Shown in pieces: positions 1-6,398 of a stretch of DNA of 21,968 nt (position 1 is the first letter of the stretch; each line of letters starts with the position of its first letter). Source of the stretch: Flavobacteriales bacterium UBA5040 (lineage in GTDB: Bacteria; Bacteroidota; Bacteroidia; Flavobacteriales; Weeksellaceae); contig DIBY01000007.1 in NCBI GenBank assembly GCA_002415135.1, forward strand, positions 1 through 21,968, given 5' to 3'. Under the pieces are notes generated by a model. The model did no database searches, was not told the DNA's origin, and saw only the letters and a list, made by a program, of their open reading frames with translations. Both the position numbers and the translations under genes were made by a program.

Positions 1-31
1 CGGAGGTTTTTTCACAGACTGCCGTTAGCAG
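1..31 (+). repeat. Right-hand end of a truncated attC-like repeat
   Basis: The window opens inside a repeat whose last part reads GCCGTTAGCAG at 21-31. This corresponds to the CCAACCGTTTTCAG end of the repeat at 803-935, and both are followed by AAAT and an A/T-rich leader. GTTAGCAG at 24-31 is the exact reverse complement of CTGCTAAC at 803-810, across the gene at 56-793. Confidence 0.5.
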
Positions 32-55
32 AAATTTTAAAAAAGTGTAAATACA

Positions 56-793
56 ATGAAGAGTATTATTTTAATTTTTTCAATTTTAATTACCAATTTA
101 TATTTGGCCTGCTCTTGTTTGCCAATGAATATAACTGAAAGAATATCAACTTCTGATTTTATTGCGAAAGTTAAAATAAAAAAAATATGGATTGACAGCG
201 AAAATAAAAATTTACATAATATAGAAATTGAAATCCTGGAATTATATAAAGGAGTTTCGACTAAAAGAATGAAAATTTATAGTTCACAAATGTCAAGTTG
301 CGCATTTTTCACTTCGCAAAATACAACTTGGCTAGTTTTTGCTTCTAAAGATAAAGATAACATTCTGAAATTTGGATTTTGTTCAGGTTCTCAAGATGTC
401 GATAAAAACTCATATTCTTCTCAAAGAAAAATGGAACTTTTGAGATATTTGAAGTCAGAAAAAATCAATACGAATTTTAAGAATGATGTTGCGTACGTCA
501 TAAACTCTGACTCTTTAAAGAAATTTAATGGTTTAACCGAATCCAAAAATAATTTTGCATTGTATGAAATTATTATCAACCCGGATCTAAGCGTAAAATC
601 AGTAAAGCCACTTAAAGAATTTCAATCGCAAGAGATAAATAATGAAATAGTAGAAATTCTAAAAACCAAATCAAAAGTTTACGCTAAAAACAGACAACCA
701 ACAATAACACAAGAAGAAAAAATCATCTTCCCTTTATTCTATTATTCAAAGGAAAAAAATGATAAAAGTTTTATAAGTCCCTACGATTTATAA
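56..793 (+). CDS. Exported TIMP/NTR-like domain protein (first cassette gene)
   Basis: The 245-residue protein has an N-terminal hydrophobic signal (about residues 4-18) followed at once by a Cys-Ser-Cys motif (C19, C21). Two more cysteines lie at C82 (SSCAFF) and C109 (GFCSGS). A CxC directly after the cleavage site, then a stretch like SDFIAKVKI, a LYKG turn and the two later cysteines, is the pattern of the tissue-inhibitor-of-metalloproteinase (netrin-like) fold. In that fold the mature N-terminus is the first Cys. Y-L-A-C could also be read as a weak lipobox, so the mature protein may be a lipoprotein or a periplasmic/secreted protein. The C-terminal 100 residues are not recognised. No target is known for bacterial members and I infer none. 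The gene lies between two repeat ends and has no clear promoter of its own. Confidence 0.7.
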   Translation: MKSIILIFSILITNLYLACSCLPMNITERISTSDFIAKVKIKKIWIDSENKNLHNIEIEILELYKGVSTKRMKIYSSQMSSCAFFTSQNTTWLVFASKDKDNILKFGFCSGSQDVDKNSYSSQRKMELLRYLKSEKINTNFKNDVAYVINSDSLKKFNGLTESKNNFALYEIIINPDLSVKSVKPLKEFQSQEINNEIVEILKTKSKVYAKNRQPTITQEEKIIFPLFYYSKEKNDKSFISPYDL

Positions 794-802
794 CATAAAC
801 TC

Positions 803-935
803 CTGCTAACGTCGTATTGATAATAGTGCGGAGGAATCGCAAGTTTAAAGATTTCAGATTTTCCGAAATTTAGTTCTTAATAGAAAGATTTAGCATATTA
901 AGCCGCACCATCGCAAAGCTGCCAACCGTTTTCAG
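803..935 (+). repeat. attC-like imperfect palindrome, family I (copy 1)
   Basis: The repeat is 133 bp. Outer arms are AACG (808-811) and CGTT (927-930); inner arms are GTGCGG (826-831) and CCGCAC (903-908). The central part contains GATTTTCCGAAATTTA, shared with copies at 2073-2205 and, on the other strand, 21288-21420. By eye this copy and the one at 21288-21420 differ at about 12 of 105 aligned positions without a gap. It starts 9 bp after the stop codon of the preceding gene. Outer and inner paired boxes around a variable centre match attC topology (R''-L''...L'-R'). Confidence 0.65.
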
Positions 936-967
936 AAATATTAAAATGACAAACCTTAAACACAAGA

Positions 968-2062
968 ATGGACGAAATTTTCAAAAATTACGAAAAAACA
1001 ATAAAGAAAAAACATAGCGTAAGCTTCTCAACTAATTATAAAGAAGATTTTAGGGCAAGTGTTAATAATATTCTTTTTGTCGCCATTGCAGAAAAAGCAG
1101 TTGAAAGACTTGGTTGGGATTTGGTATTTAAAGACGAGAATAATATAGAAGCTAAAAGGAAGGTAAAAAGTTTAGGTATTGAACGTTGGACTGAAGCTAT
1201 TACAGCAAATTTTGAATATGGTAAAGTCGTTGTAAAAAGTGAAAGCTTAGGAAATGAAATATGGGATGCTGGTAGAAACTCAAAAAGAGTTAAATCGTTT
1301 ATTTATGCGTTTGAAGAAACGTTAAAAACTTTTGACAGACAAGCATTAAATGAACTTGAAAAGGAAATCGAAAAGAAAAATAATTGGGATGACTATGTAA
1401 TTCCTGAAAGTTTACCGCAACCAATTCAAGCAAAAAAACCAAATATACTAATCCCAATTATTGGTGGATTAATTATTTCGTTTATTCTTGGTTTTGTAAT
1501 AGCATTTATTTCTGTGAGAGGAATGTATTTTATTGGATTGTTTGAATTTTTGGTAGCAACTGCAATTGCGTTTGGAATGAAATATTTAATCAAACTTTCA
1601 AACTTTACCGACTTCAATAAATTGCAATACTTATTAGCTGCGATGATTTTACTGATTTATCTTTCAAACCAATATTTCCAGTATGAAATTATTTTGAATG
1701 AAAATAATTATGACAGAGTAGGATTTTTGGAATTTTTAAAATTAAGATTTTCACAAGGTTTGACTATTAAAAATCTTAACACCGGTTGGATTGGCTTACT
1801 AATTAGTTGGATTCTACAACTTGGATTAACAGGACTTTTTGTTTATTTAAAAATTATATCAATTTTGACAAAATATGCAATTGAAAGAGTTCCAGTAGAA
1901 GTCGTTGATTTTGCATATTACCATTTTGTAAAAGAAAAAACAGAAGACGAAGTTAGAAATGAACTTGCCAAAAAAGGTTGGACAGATAAATTAAATCAAG
2001 ATGAAATATTTGAAGCGATTAGTGGTTTTCAAACTGCAACAGAATTGAACAGAATAAAATAG
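968..2062 (+). CDS. Multi-pass membrane protein of unknown function
   Basis: I do not recognise a named family for this 364-residue protein. Residues 1-135 are soluble and charged, with a segment around AEKAVERLGW (41-50) that looks like a small alpha/beta domain. Four hydrophobic segments follow at about 160-182, 185-207, 218-236 and 272-300. The C-terminal 60 residues are soluble again and end in a helical, charged stretch containing EVRNELAKKGW. Two cytosolic domains around a four-helix membrane block would fit a sensor or small-ligand membrane protein, but nothing in the sequence shows a catalytic site. The start is the first ATG, 33 bp after the end of the preceding repeat, and the gene is followed 11 bp later by another repeat. 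No promoter is evident. Confidence 0.7.
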   Translation: MDEIFKNYEKTIKKKHSVSFSTNYKEDFRASVNNILFVAIAEKAVERLGWDLVFKDENNIEAKRKVKSLGIERWTEAITANFEYGKVVVKSESLGNEIWDAGRNSKRVKSFIYAFEETLKTFDRQALNELEKEIEKKNNWDDYVIPESLPQPIQAKKPNILIPIIGGLIISFILGFVIAFISVRGMYFIGLFEFLVATAIAFGMKYLIKLSNFTDFNKLQYLLAAMILLIYLSNQYFQYEIILNENNYDRVGFLEFLKLRFSQGLTIKNLNTGWIGLLISWILQLGLTGLFVYLKIISILTKYAIERVPVEVVDFAYYHFVKEKTEDEVRNELAKKGWTDKLNQDEIFEAISGFQTATELNRIK

Positions 2063-2072
2063 AAAAATACTT

Positions 2073-2205
2073 CTGCTAGCAAAGGTTTTACAATAGTGGA
2101 GCGAAATTGCAAGTTTAAACATTTTAGATTTTCCGAAATTTAATTTATAATAAGAAACTTTTCGCGTTAAAGCCGCACCATCGCCAATGCGCAAAACATT
2201 GTGAG
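2073..2205 (+). repeat. attC-like imperfect palindrome, family I (copy 2)
   Basis: This 133 bp repeat has the same length as the copy at 803-935. It shares CAATAGTGG (inner left), GATTTTCCGAAATTTA (centre) and AAGCCGCACCATCGC (inner right). The outer arms have diverged: GTTTT (2085-2089) faces AAAAC (2193-2197), and the terminal AAC/GTT triplets are not intact (CATTGTG at the right end). It is a more degenerate family member. A GC-rich stretch containing GTCGGCGAC follows before the next gene. Confidence 0.6.
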
Positions 2206-2237
2206 TAGGCCGTCGGCGACACATTAAAATAGAAACT

Positions 2238-2564
2238 ATGAATACAATAGACTACAATTCTATATCTGAAGCCATAACTGAATTAGCAAAGATTGGACAA
2301 AAAAAAATTGTTACCACGCTTGAATATATTTTGCAGAATAATGAAGGGGAAAAGCCAAAGTTACATAACAGAAAGGACGATAAAACGACAAGTTATTACA
2401 GGGTAAATTTAGCAGAAGAAGAGTTGGAAGTAATTACAGATCTTTTTTTAGATTTAGACGTTGGAAGTTTAACTGAAAAAGCCGAAGCTGGAAACTCAAC
2501 AGAAAGATATGTAACGCTATTAAATAATTGGTCAAATATTAGTGGAGAAACGGCCAGCTTATAA
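2238..2564 (+). CDS. Small soluble protein of unknown function
   Basis: The predicted protein has 108 residues, is acidic and contains no membrane segment or signal peptide. The N-terminal half is predicted helical with a lysine-rich middle, and the C-terminal half is acidic (VITDLFLDLDVG). I recognise no family. Its stop codon TAA (2562-2564) lies inside the left box CTTATAAC of the following repeat, so the end of the reading frame and the start of the palindrome are fused. This fits a gene that has travelled with its repeat as one unit. It could be a toxin-antitoxin or regulatory component, as small cassette proteins often are, but nothing in the sequence shows it. Confidence 0.6.
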   Translation: MNTIDYNSISEAITELAKIGQKKIVTTLEYILQNNEGEKPKLHNRKDDKTTSYYRVNLAEEELEVITDLFLDLDVGSLTEKAEAGNSTERYVTLLNNWSNISGETASL

Positions 2565-2691
2565 CAGCGGTTTTACGAGATTTCGAATTTTGTGGTTCAT
2601 CCACGTTTCCGTTTCGCAAGAAATTTTATCTTAGCCAAAAGTTCTCGGTCACGAAGTTCGCAACCTCGCAAAGCCGCGAAACCGTTATACG
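2558..2691 (+). repeat. attC-like imperfect palindrome, family III
   Basis: The repeat is 134 bp, almost exactly the length of family I, but its sequence is unrelated. TATAAC-ag-CGGTTT at the left faces AAACCGTTATA at the right. Inside, ACGAG (2575-2579) faces CTCG (2665-2668). A small hairpin GTGG-TTCAT-CCAC lies near the centre-left. The ends carry AAC (2563-2565) and GTT (2684-2686). The right box GTTATACG (2684-2691) is the exact reverse complement of CGTATAAC at 3235-3242, across the next gene. Confidence 0.6.
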
Positions 2692-2781
2692 ACATTTCAA
2701 AAAGACTGTTTGAAATTTAAAAATCAGAAATTACGAAAGGATTTTTAGTGAAACTCCAAAACAAACAAATAATGAAAACAG

Positions 2782-3225
2782 ATGAATAAATTGACGAATT
2801 GGTTTGTACGTAAAGATGCAGCAACAATATTTTTCTTATCTTTTCTTGGCATTCCCCTTTATTTATGGCTTTATTCTATTTTTACAGAATTTGAAAGAGA
2901 AGATTTGCAGAAGAATGCTGGACGAAAAATGCTGTCGGTAATAGTTACACTTTATCCCATTATTTATTTTCCATTCTCTGTTATTTTTATTTTTTATAAC
3001 ATCATCGTTAATGACGCGATTGGTTTTGAGAGAATTTTGCCATTTCATCTTTTGGCAGCTATTTGTAGTCTGGTTTTGATCTATTTGACCTCCGGAACTC
3101 TTACCAAATATGAAAAAAATAAGAGAGTAGAATCTTTCGGAAGCGTAGGAAACTTTTTTCTTTTATGGTTTTATATTTTTGGAGTTTGGATGTTGCAACC
3201 TAAAATAAACAAATATTCCAAATAA
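2782..3225 (+). CDS. Four-helix membrane protein of unknown function
   Basis: The protein has 147 residues with four hydrophobic segments at about 14-34, 50-73, 85-104 and 122-139 and short charged loops. There is no recognisable active site. It starts at ATG 2782. A five-codon minicistron (ATG at 2772, stop 2787-2789) overlaps this start by 8 bp in another frame and could couple or dampen translation. The gene is enclosed by a perfect pair of complementary 8-mers, GTTATACG before it and CGTATAAC after it. This is the clearest cassette boundary in the window together with that of the first gene. Confidence 0.65.
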   Translation: MNKLTNWFVRKDAATIFFLSFLGIPLYLWLYSIFTEFEREDLQKNAGRKMLSVIVTLYPIIYFPFSVIFIFYNIIVNDAIGFERILPFHLLAAICSLVLIYLTSGTLTKYEKNKRVESFGSVGNFFLLWFYIFGVWMLQPKINKYSK

Positions 3226-3234
3226 AAGAAACGA

Positions 3235-3366
3235 CGTATAACACGGCATATAAGCTATGGCTTCGTCAGAACTCATTAGAAAAATTCACAGGATTTTCAA
3301 AAGCCAGTTTTTATTTGGAGAGGTTCGTGCCAAAACAAGATACCACTCATCCACATAAATGTTATC
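3235..3366 (+). repeat. attC-like imperfect palindrome, family IV (last of the left array)
   Basis: The repeat is 132 bp from CGTATAAC (3235-3242) to GTTATC (3361-3366), again the common length with an unrelated sequence. Pairing is weaker than in the other families: ATAACA faces TGTTAT at the ends and TGGC (3258-3261) faces GCCA (3328-3331) inside. It begins 9 bp after the stop of the preceding gene, as the repeat at 803 does. I rely mainly on length, end triplets and position. Confidence 0.45.
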
Positions 3367-3393
3367 AAAAACCTCCGCCCAGATTTCTAAACA

Positions 3394-3885
3394 TTATTTC
3401 TTTTCCATACTTTTCTGAAGACGTTCTACAAATTCAAATGTAGCCGGACATATGACTGTATTTTGGATGGTGAGATGATTGATCTGATAGATTTTTTTTC
3501 TATCGGTGTGCGGGAATTCTCGGCAGGCTTTGGGCCGGATCTCATAAATAGAACAGGAATTGTCTTCGTTTAAAAACCAACACGGTAAATCTTGTAAAAC
3601 CTGATCCTGGTCTTCATCAGTTCGAAGAAATTTATCTTCGAAATCTGCCACTTTCATTTTTAAATGTTTCGCAATACGCTCTGTATCTTTAGGAGTAAAA
3701 AGTGGGCCGGTCGTTTTGCAACAGTTCGCACATTGTAGACAATCAATTTTTTCGAAAACCTGATCGTGGGTTTCCTGCACGGTATAGTCCAGGTTTTTGG
3801 GTGGTTTTTTCTTTAAACTCTCCAGAAATTTTTTGTGTTCTTTCTGTTTTAAAAGAGCCTGGTTTTTATAGAATTCTAAATTCAT
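3394..3885 (-). CDS. YkgJ-type CxxCxxCC cysteine-cluster protein
   Basis: The 163-residue protein has the family's metal-chelating signature. CLQCANCC (C49, C52, C55, C56) is followed by C102, C111 in NSCSIYE, C121 in RPKACREFP and a late C146. Members of this family are thought to bind zinc or an iron-sulphur cluster; their reaction is generally unknown. The frame can be extended upstream to a TTG at 3939, but I chose the ATG at 3885. A TAnnTTTG box lies directly upstream of it and the extra 18 residues look like translated leader. The gene is transcribed towards the left array and is divergent from the haemoglobin gene at 4103. Confidence 0.85.
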   Translation of the reverse strand: MNLEFYKNQALLKQKEHKKFLESLKKKPPKNLDYTVQETHDQVFEKIDCLQCANCCKTTGPLFTPKDTERIAKHLKMKVADFEDKFLRTDEDQDQVLQDLPCWFLNEDNSCSIYEIRPKACREFPHTDRKKIYQINHLTIQNTVICPATFEFVERLQKSMEKK

Positions 3886-3889
3886 ATTG

Positions 3890-3897
3890 CAAAAGTA
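3890..3897 (-). promoter_or_regulatory. Bacteroidetes -7 promoter box before the cysteine-cluster gene
   Basis: On the minus strand the sequence reads TACTTTTG, matching TAnnTTTG, and ends 4 bp before the ATG at 3885. Transcription would begin at or next to the start codon, so the mRNA is probably leaderless. The -33 element is not clear. Confidence 0.55.
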
Positions 3898-3937
3898 GGT
3901 GAATTTCTTTTTTAAAATGGAAACTTTGTAAAGATGC

Positions 3938-4045
3938 AATACCTGCGGCCGCGATAGAAGTGGTTACCCCGCAAGGAGCCGGCGGAACGAAGTGGAGCCG
4001 GCGACTGAGGAGTAGGAACGGATAGCGCGAATTGTCCGCCCAAAT
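3938..4045. repeat. GC-rich structured intergenic element
   Basis: About 100 bp of strongly GC-rich DNA stands out in an AT-rich region. It contains GCGGCCGCGATAG near the left, a 10-bp direct repeat GGAGCCGGCG (3975-3984 and 3994-4003), and GCGCGAATTGTCCGC near the right. The two ends are partly complementary (GCGG...CGCG facing CGCG...CCGC). It carries no convincing reading frame. It is probably a dispersed repeat or a structured RNA-coding element between two divergent promoters. Its function is unknown. Confidence 0.5.
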
Positions 4046-4090
4046 ATAAAACAATGATTGCAGTCATAAGTCAGACCTGAATATTTTCGC

Positions 4091-4098
4091 TAATTTTG
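4091..4098 (+). promoter_or_regulatory. -7 promoter box of the truncated haemoglobin gene
   Basis: TAATTTTG matches TAnnTTTG and ends 4 bp before the ATG at 4103, so the transcript is probably leaderless or has a leader of very few bases. No clear -33 element is visible. Confidence 0.55.
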
Positions 4099-4102
4099 AC
4101 CT

Positions 4103-4486
4103 ATGAAAAATTTGGAGACCCGACAGGATATTGAAGATCTAGTAAACCGTTTCTACGATAAAGTGCAAAAAGATGAGACGATAGGATTCTTCTTTAACGA
4201 CGTGGCAAAGGTTGACTGGGATAATCATTTACCAAAAATGTACTCTTTTTGGGAGACGCTTTTGTTTGGTCAAATTTCTTACAAAGGAAATCCGATGGCG
4301 ATCCATTTTCCGATCAATGCTGAAGTTCCGATGGAGAAATTTCATTTTCAACATTGGGTTAAATTGTGGACTGCCACGATTGAAGAAAACTTCGCAGGTG
4401 AAATGGCTGACTTAGCAATCTACAAAGCCACTAATATTGCTAATTTAATGGGTCACAAAATGGAAGTTGCGCGTAAAACCCGTTAA
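4103..4486 (+). CDS. Group III truncated haemoglobin
   Basis: The 127-residue globin matches the group III (P) truncated family. It has RFYDKV (Y18 at position B10), DWDNHLPKMYSFWETLL (H42 near E7, W50), YKGNPMAIHF with H68 as the probable proximal haem ligand, HWVKLW (W85 at G8), and a final helix with ATNIANLMGHKM. Campylobacter jejuni Ctb is the studied relative; roles proposed for the group are control of intracellular oxygen or nitric oxide chemistry. The protein is cytosolic and has no signal. It has its own promoter and ends 3 bp from the convergent antiporter gene, with no terminator hairpin between them, so the two transcripts probably overlap. Confidence 0.92.
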   Translation: MKNLETRQDIEDLVNRFYDKVQKDETIGFFFNDVAKVDWDNHLPKMYSFWETLLFGQISYKGNPMAIHFPINAEVPMEKFHFQHWVKLWTATIEENFAGEMADLAIYKATNIANLMGHKMEVARKTR

Positions 4487-4489
4487 TTT

Positions 4490-5566
4490 TTAAGGTACAA
4501 TTACGGTAAAAATATAGGCTGCCAAATTCACCAAAAGTACGGTTCCGTATAAATGATTGGTTTTTCCGCTGCTTAAAGACATCATTACAATAAAGACTGA
4601 AAGCGCCAATAAAATAATAGATTTCATATCGAGACCCAAAACAAAAGGAATATCGTAGTAAATGCAAACTGCTGAAACGGCAGGGATCGTTAAACCAACA
4701 CTTGCCAAGGCAGATCCTAATCCTAAGTTAATCGAAGATTGAATTTGATTATTTCTCGCAGCGCGAATTGCGGCAAATCCTTCCGGCAATAACACGACTC
4801 CCGCAATAATTACCCCAACCAAAGCTCGTGGTGCACCAATATTTTCCACAAAATCTTCAATTACCGGTGAAAGACCTTTTGCCATACCGATAACGGTTGC
4901 GAGACAGATGATCAGCAACACTAAACTTCCTAATGTTGCTGCAATGGAGGGTGGAGCGGCTTCACGTAAAACCTCACCTTCATTTTCTATGACGAAATAA
5001 TGACGATGGCGAACGGTTTGAAACATCAGAAAACTTCCATAAATGGTAAGACACGCAAGTGAAACAAAAACCAGTTGCGCTTCTGAGTAATAAGGTCCGC
5101 GTGCGCTCGAAGTGTAATTAGGCAGTATTAAAGTTAAAACTAAGATCGCAACAAGACTTACCAGATAAGTAGTTGCCGACTTTGTGATAAAAAACTGCTC
5201 TTTGTATTTTCTACTTCCGACCCAAATACAAACGCCGAGAATTCCGTTTAGAATGATCATCACTGCTGCAAAGACTGTATCTCTGGCGTAGGTTTGCGAG
5301 CCTTCACTTCCCGAAAGCATGAAAGACACGATGAGCCCAACTTCTAAAATGGTGATGCAAATTGCCAGGATGATGGTTCCGTAAGGTTCGCCGACTTTAT
5401 GTGCGATAACTTCCGCGTGATGAACGGCGGCTAGTACGCTACCAAATAAAAGAATTGCGCCTGCAATATTGGCAAATGCGGTATTATTTAAAAAACCTAA
5501 GAGATAAAAAGCTGCAGATAAAATTGGTATTATTATCGTCCAGTGAATCAATTTTTTATATTTCAT
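4490..5566 (-). CDS. chaA: ChaA-like Ca2+(Na+,K+)/H+ antiporter
   Basis: The 358-residue inner-membrane protein has about 11 hydrophobic segments and the two inverted alpha repeats of the CaCA exchanger superfamily. The first repeat is GEPYGTIILAICITILEVGL. The second is LLPEGFAAIRAARNNQIQSS followed by INLGLGSALASVGLTIP. The glutamates and asparagine in these are the expected ion-binding positions. ChaA proteins expel calcium, sodium or potassium in exchange for protons, mainly at alkaline pH. The gene stands alone: 120 bp separate it from the upstream minus-strand gene, and no sharp promoter box is seen in that AT-rich gap. The exact ion specificity cannot be read from the sequence. Confidence 0.85.
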   Translation of the reverse strand: MKYKKLIHWTIIIPILSAAFYLLGFLNNTAFANIAGAILLFGSVLAAVHHAEVIAHKVGEPYGTIILAICITILEVGLIVSFMLSGSEGSQTYARDTVFAAVMIILNGILGVCIWVGSRKYKEQFFITKSATTYLVSLVAILVLTLILPNYTSSARGPYYSEAQLVFVSLACLTIYGSFLMFQTVRHRHYFVIENEGEVLREAAPPSIAATLGSLVLLIICLATVIGMAKGLSPVIEDFVENIGAPRALVGVIIAGVVLLPEGFAAIRAARNNQIQSSINLGLGSALASVGLTIPAVSAVCIYYDIPFVLGLDMKSIILLALSVFIVMMSLSSGKTNHLYGTVLLVNLAAYIFTVIVP

Positions 5567-5686
5567 ATTTCGATTTGTGGTAATATAAAATAAAAACTAC
5601 TAAAATAAAATAGCTGAAAAAAAAATTAATATAATCGTAACACTGAACATACAAGATCCCAAGCTTTTACAAAAAATGCTTTTACG

Positions 5687-6397
5687 TTAAATCCTCCCTT
5701 TCAAATAATCCTGACGAAGTTTTTCATCCAGTCTTTCAATTGCATATCGAAGACTTGTTCTTGGCATTTTTTGGTAATGAAGATTGAGAAAGTTCAAAAG
5801 TTCCTGCTCATTTTTCTTACCCATTTCTCTCAAAAGCCAGCCATTTGCTTTGTGCATTAAATCGTGTTCGTGATTTAAATTCCTGATTGCTAATTTCTTA
5901 AGCAGCTCAAAAGATCCTTTTTTCACGTGAAACATTGTTGAAACTACCGCAATTCTTTTACTCCACAGGTTTTCTTCTTCCGACAGTTCTTCCAAAATTG
6001 AATCATCTTGATTTTCAAAACAGTAACGTCCCAAAATTTTATAACACGAAGTATCGACCAAGTCCCAATTGTTGACGTGCTTCTTATTTTTTAAATAAAA
6101 TTCTACAATTTCTTTTTTCTCAGTCGCATCTTTTGATTTTTCAAATTTCGAAACCAGAATAAATAGTGCACAATGACGATGTTCGTGAATGGGTGAAGAC
6201 AATAATTCTTCTAATCGAATTAAAGAAATCCGGGGTCCAAATTCTTTGGCAACGATTCTTTGATTGGGAACGGTAACACCAATAAATTGGTCACCTTCTG
6301 CATATTCTCCTTTTCCTGCTTTGAAAAACTGAGGTAAAAATTCTTTCTTTTCTGGACTCGAAAGATCTTGAAGCGCGGATTTAATGTCGTTGACCAT
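5687..6397 (-). CDS. alkD: DNA alkylation repair glycosylase, AlkD type
   Basis: The 236-residue all-helical protein belongs to the HEAT-like-repeat DNA glycosylases. The N-terminal FFKAGKGEYAEGDQFIGV is the family hallmark. NNWDLVDTS supplies W111 and D115, and ANGWLLREMG supplies W187. These correspond to the Trp, Asp and Trp used by Bacillus cereus AlkD to hold and excise 3-methyladenine and 7-methylguanine from double-stranded DNA. The ATG lies one base after the stop of the glutaminase gene (TAAAATG), so it is almost certainly translated from the same mRNA as glsA. The pairing with glutaminase has no obvious biochemical reason. No strong terminator hairpin follows. Confidence 0.88.
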   Translation of the reverse strand: MVNDIKSALQDLSSPEKKEFLPQFFKAGKGEYAEGDQFIGVTVPNQRIVAKEFGPRISLIRLEELLSSPIHEHRHCALFILVSKFEKSKDATEKKEIVEFYLKNKKHVNNWDLVDTSCYKILGRYCFENQDDSILEELSEEENLWSKRIAVVSTMFHVKKGSFELLKKLAIRNLNHEHDLMHKANGWLLREMGKKNEQELLNFLNLHYQKMPRTSLRYAIERLDEKLRQDYLKGRI

Positions 6398-6398
6398 T

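Larger units (their letters stand above)
1..3366 (+). mobile_element. Integron-like cassette array without integrase (left array)
   Basis: Four plus-strand genes alternate with four palindromic repeats of 132-134 bp, and the array begins inside the tail of a fifth repeat. Every repeat lies directly 3' of a gene and has AAC near its left end and GTT near its right end, or degenerate forms of these. The genes are unrelated to one another and to the neighbouring core genes. In integrons a cassette is one gene plus a 3' attC recombination site; arrays with no integrase nearby are called CALINs. That is the best fit here. It is inferred from repeat geometry, as no integrase is in the window. The array ends near 3366, just before the end of the oppositely oriented gene at 3394. 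Confidence 0.55.

Noticed and set aside
1426..1617. Minus-strand frame inside the 364-residue membrane protein gene
   Set aside because: It is the antisense of hydrophobic coding sequence, without promoter or recognisable protein features.
2238..3225. Calling the two small cassette genes a toxin-antitoxin or anti-phage pair
   Set aside because: They are separated by a repeat of their own and neither shows a toxin, nuclease or DNA-binding motif. Context alone is not enough.
803..3366. Reading the repeats as a CRISPR array
   Set aside because: Repeats are over 120 bp, imperfect palindromes, separated by whole genes, and no cas gene is present.
3886..3939. Longer start (TTG at 3939) for the cysteine-cluster gene
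   Set aside because: It would place the promoter box inside the coding sequence and add 18 residues with no family support. The ATG at 3885 sits 4 bp after a TAnnTTTG box.
5641..5680. Possible terminator after the alkylation-repair gene (AAGCTTTTAC and GCTTTTAC)
   Set aside because: These are direct repeats, with only a 4-bp AAGC/GCTT stem possible. Too weak to call.
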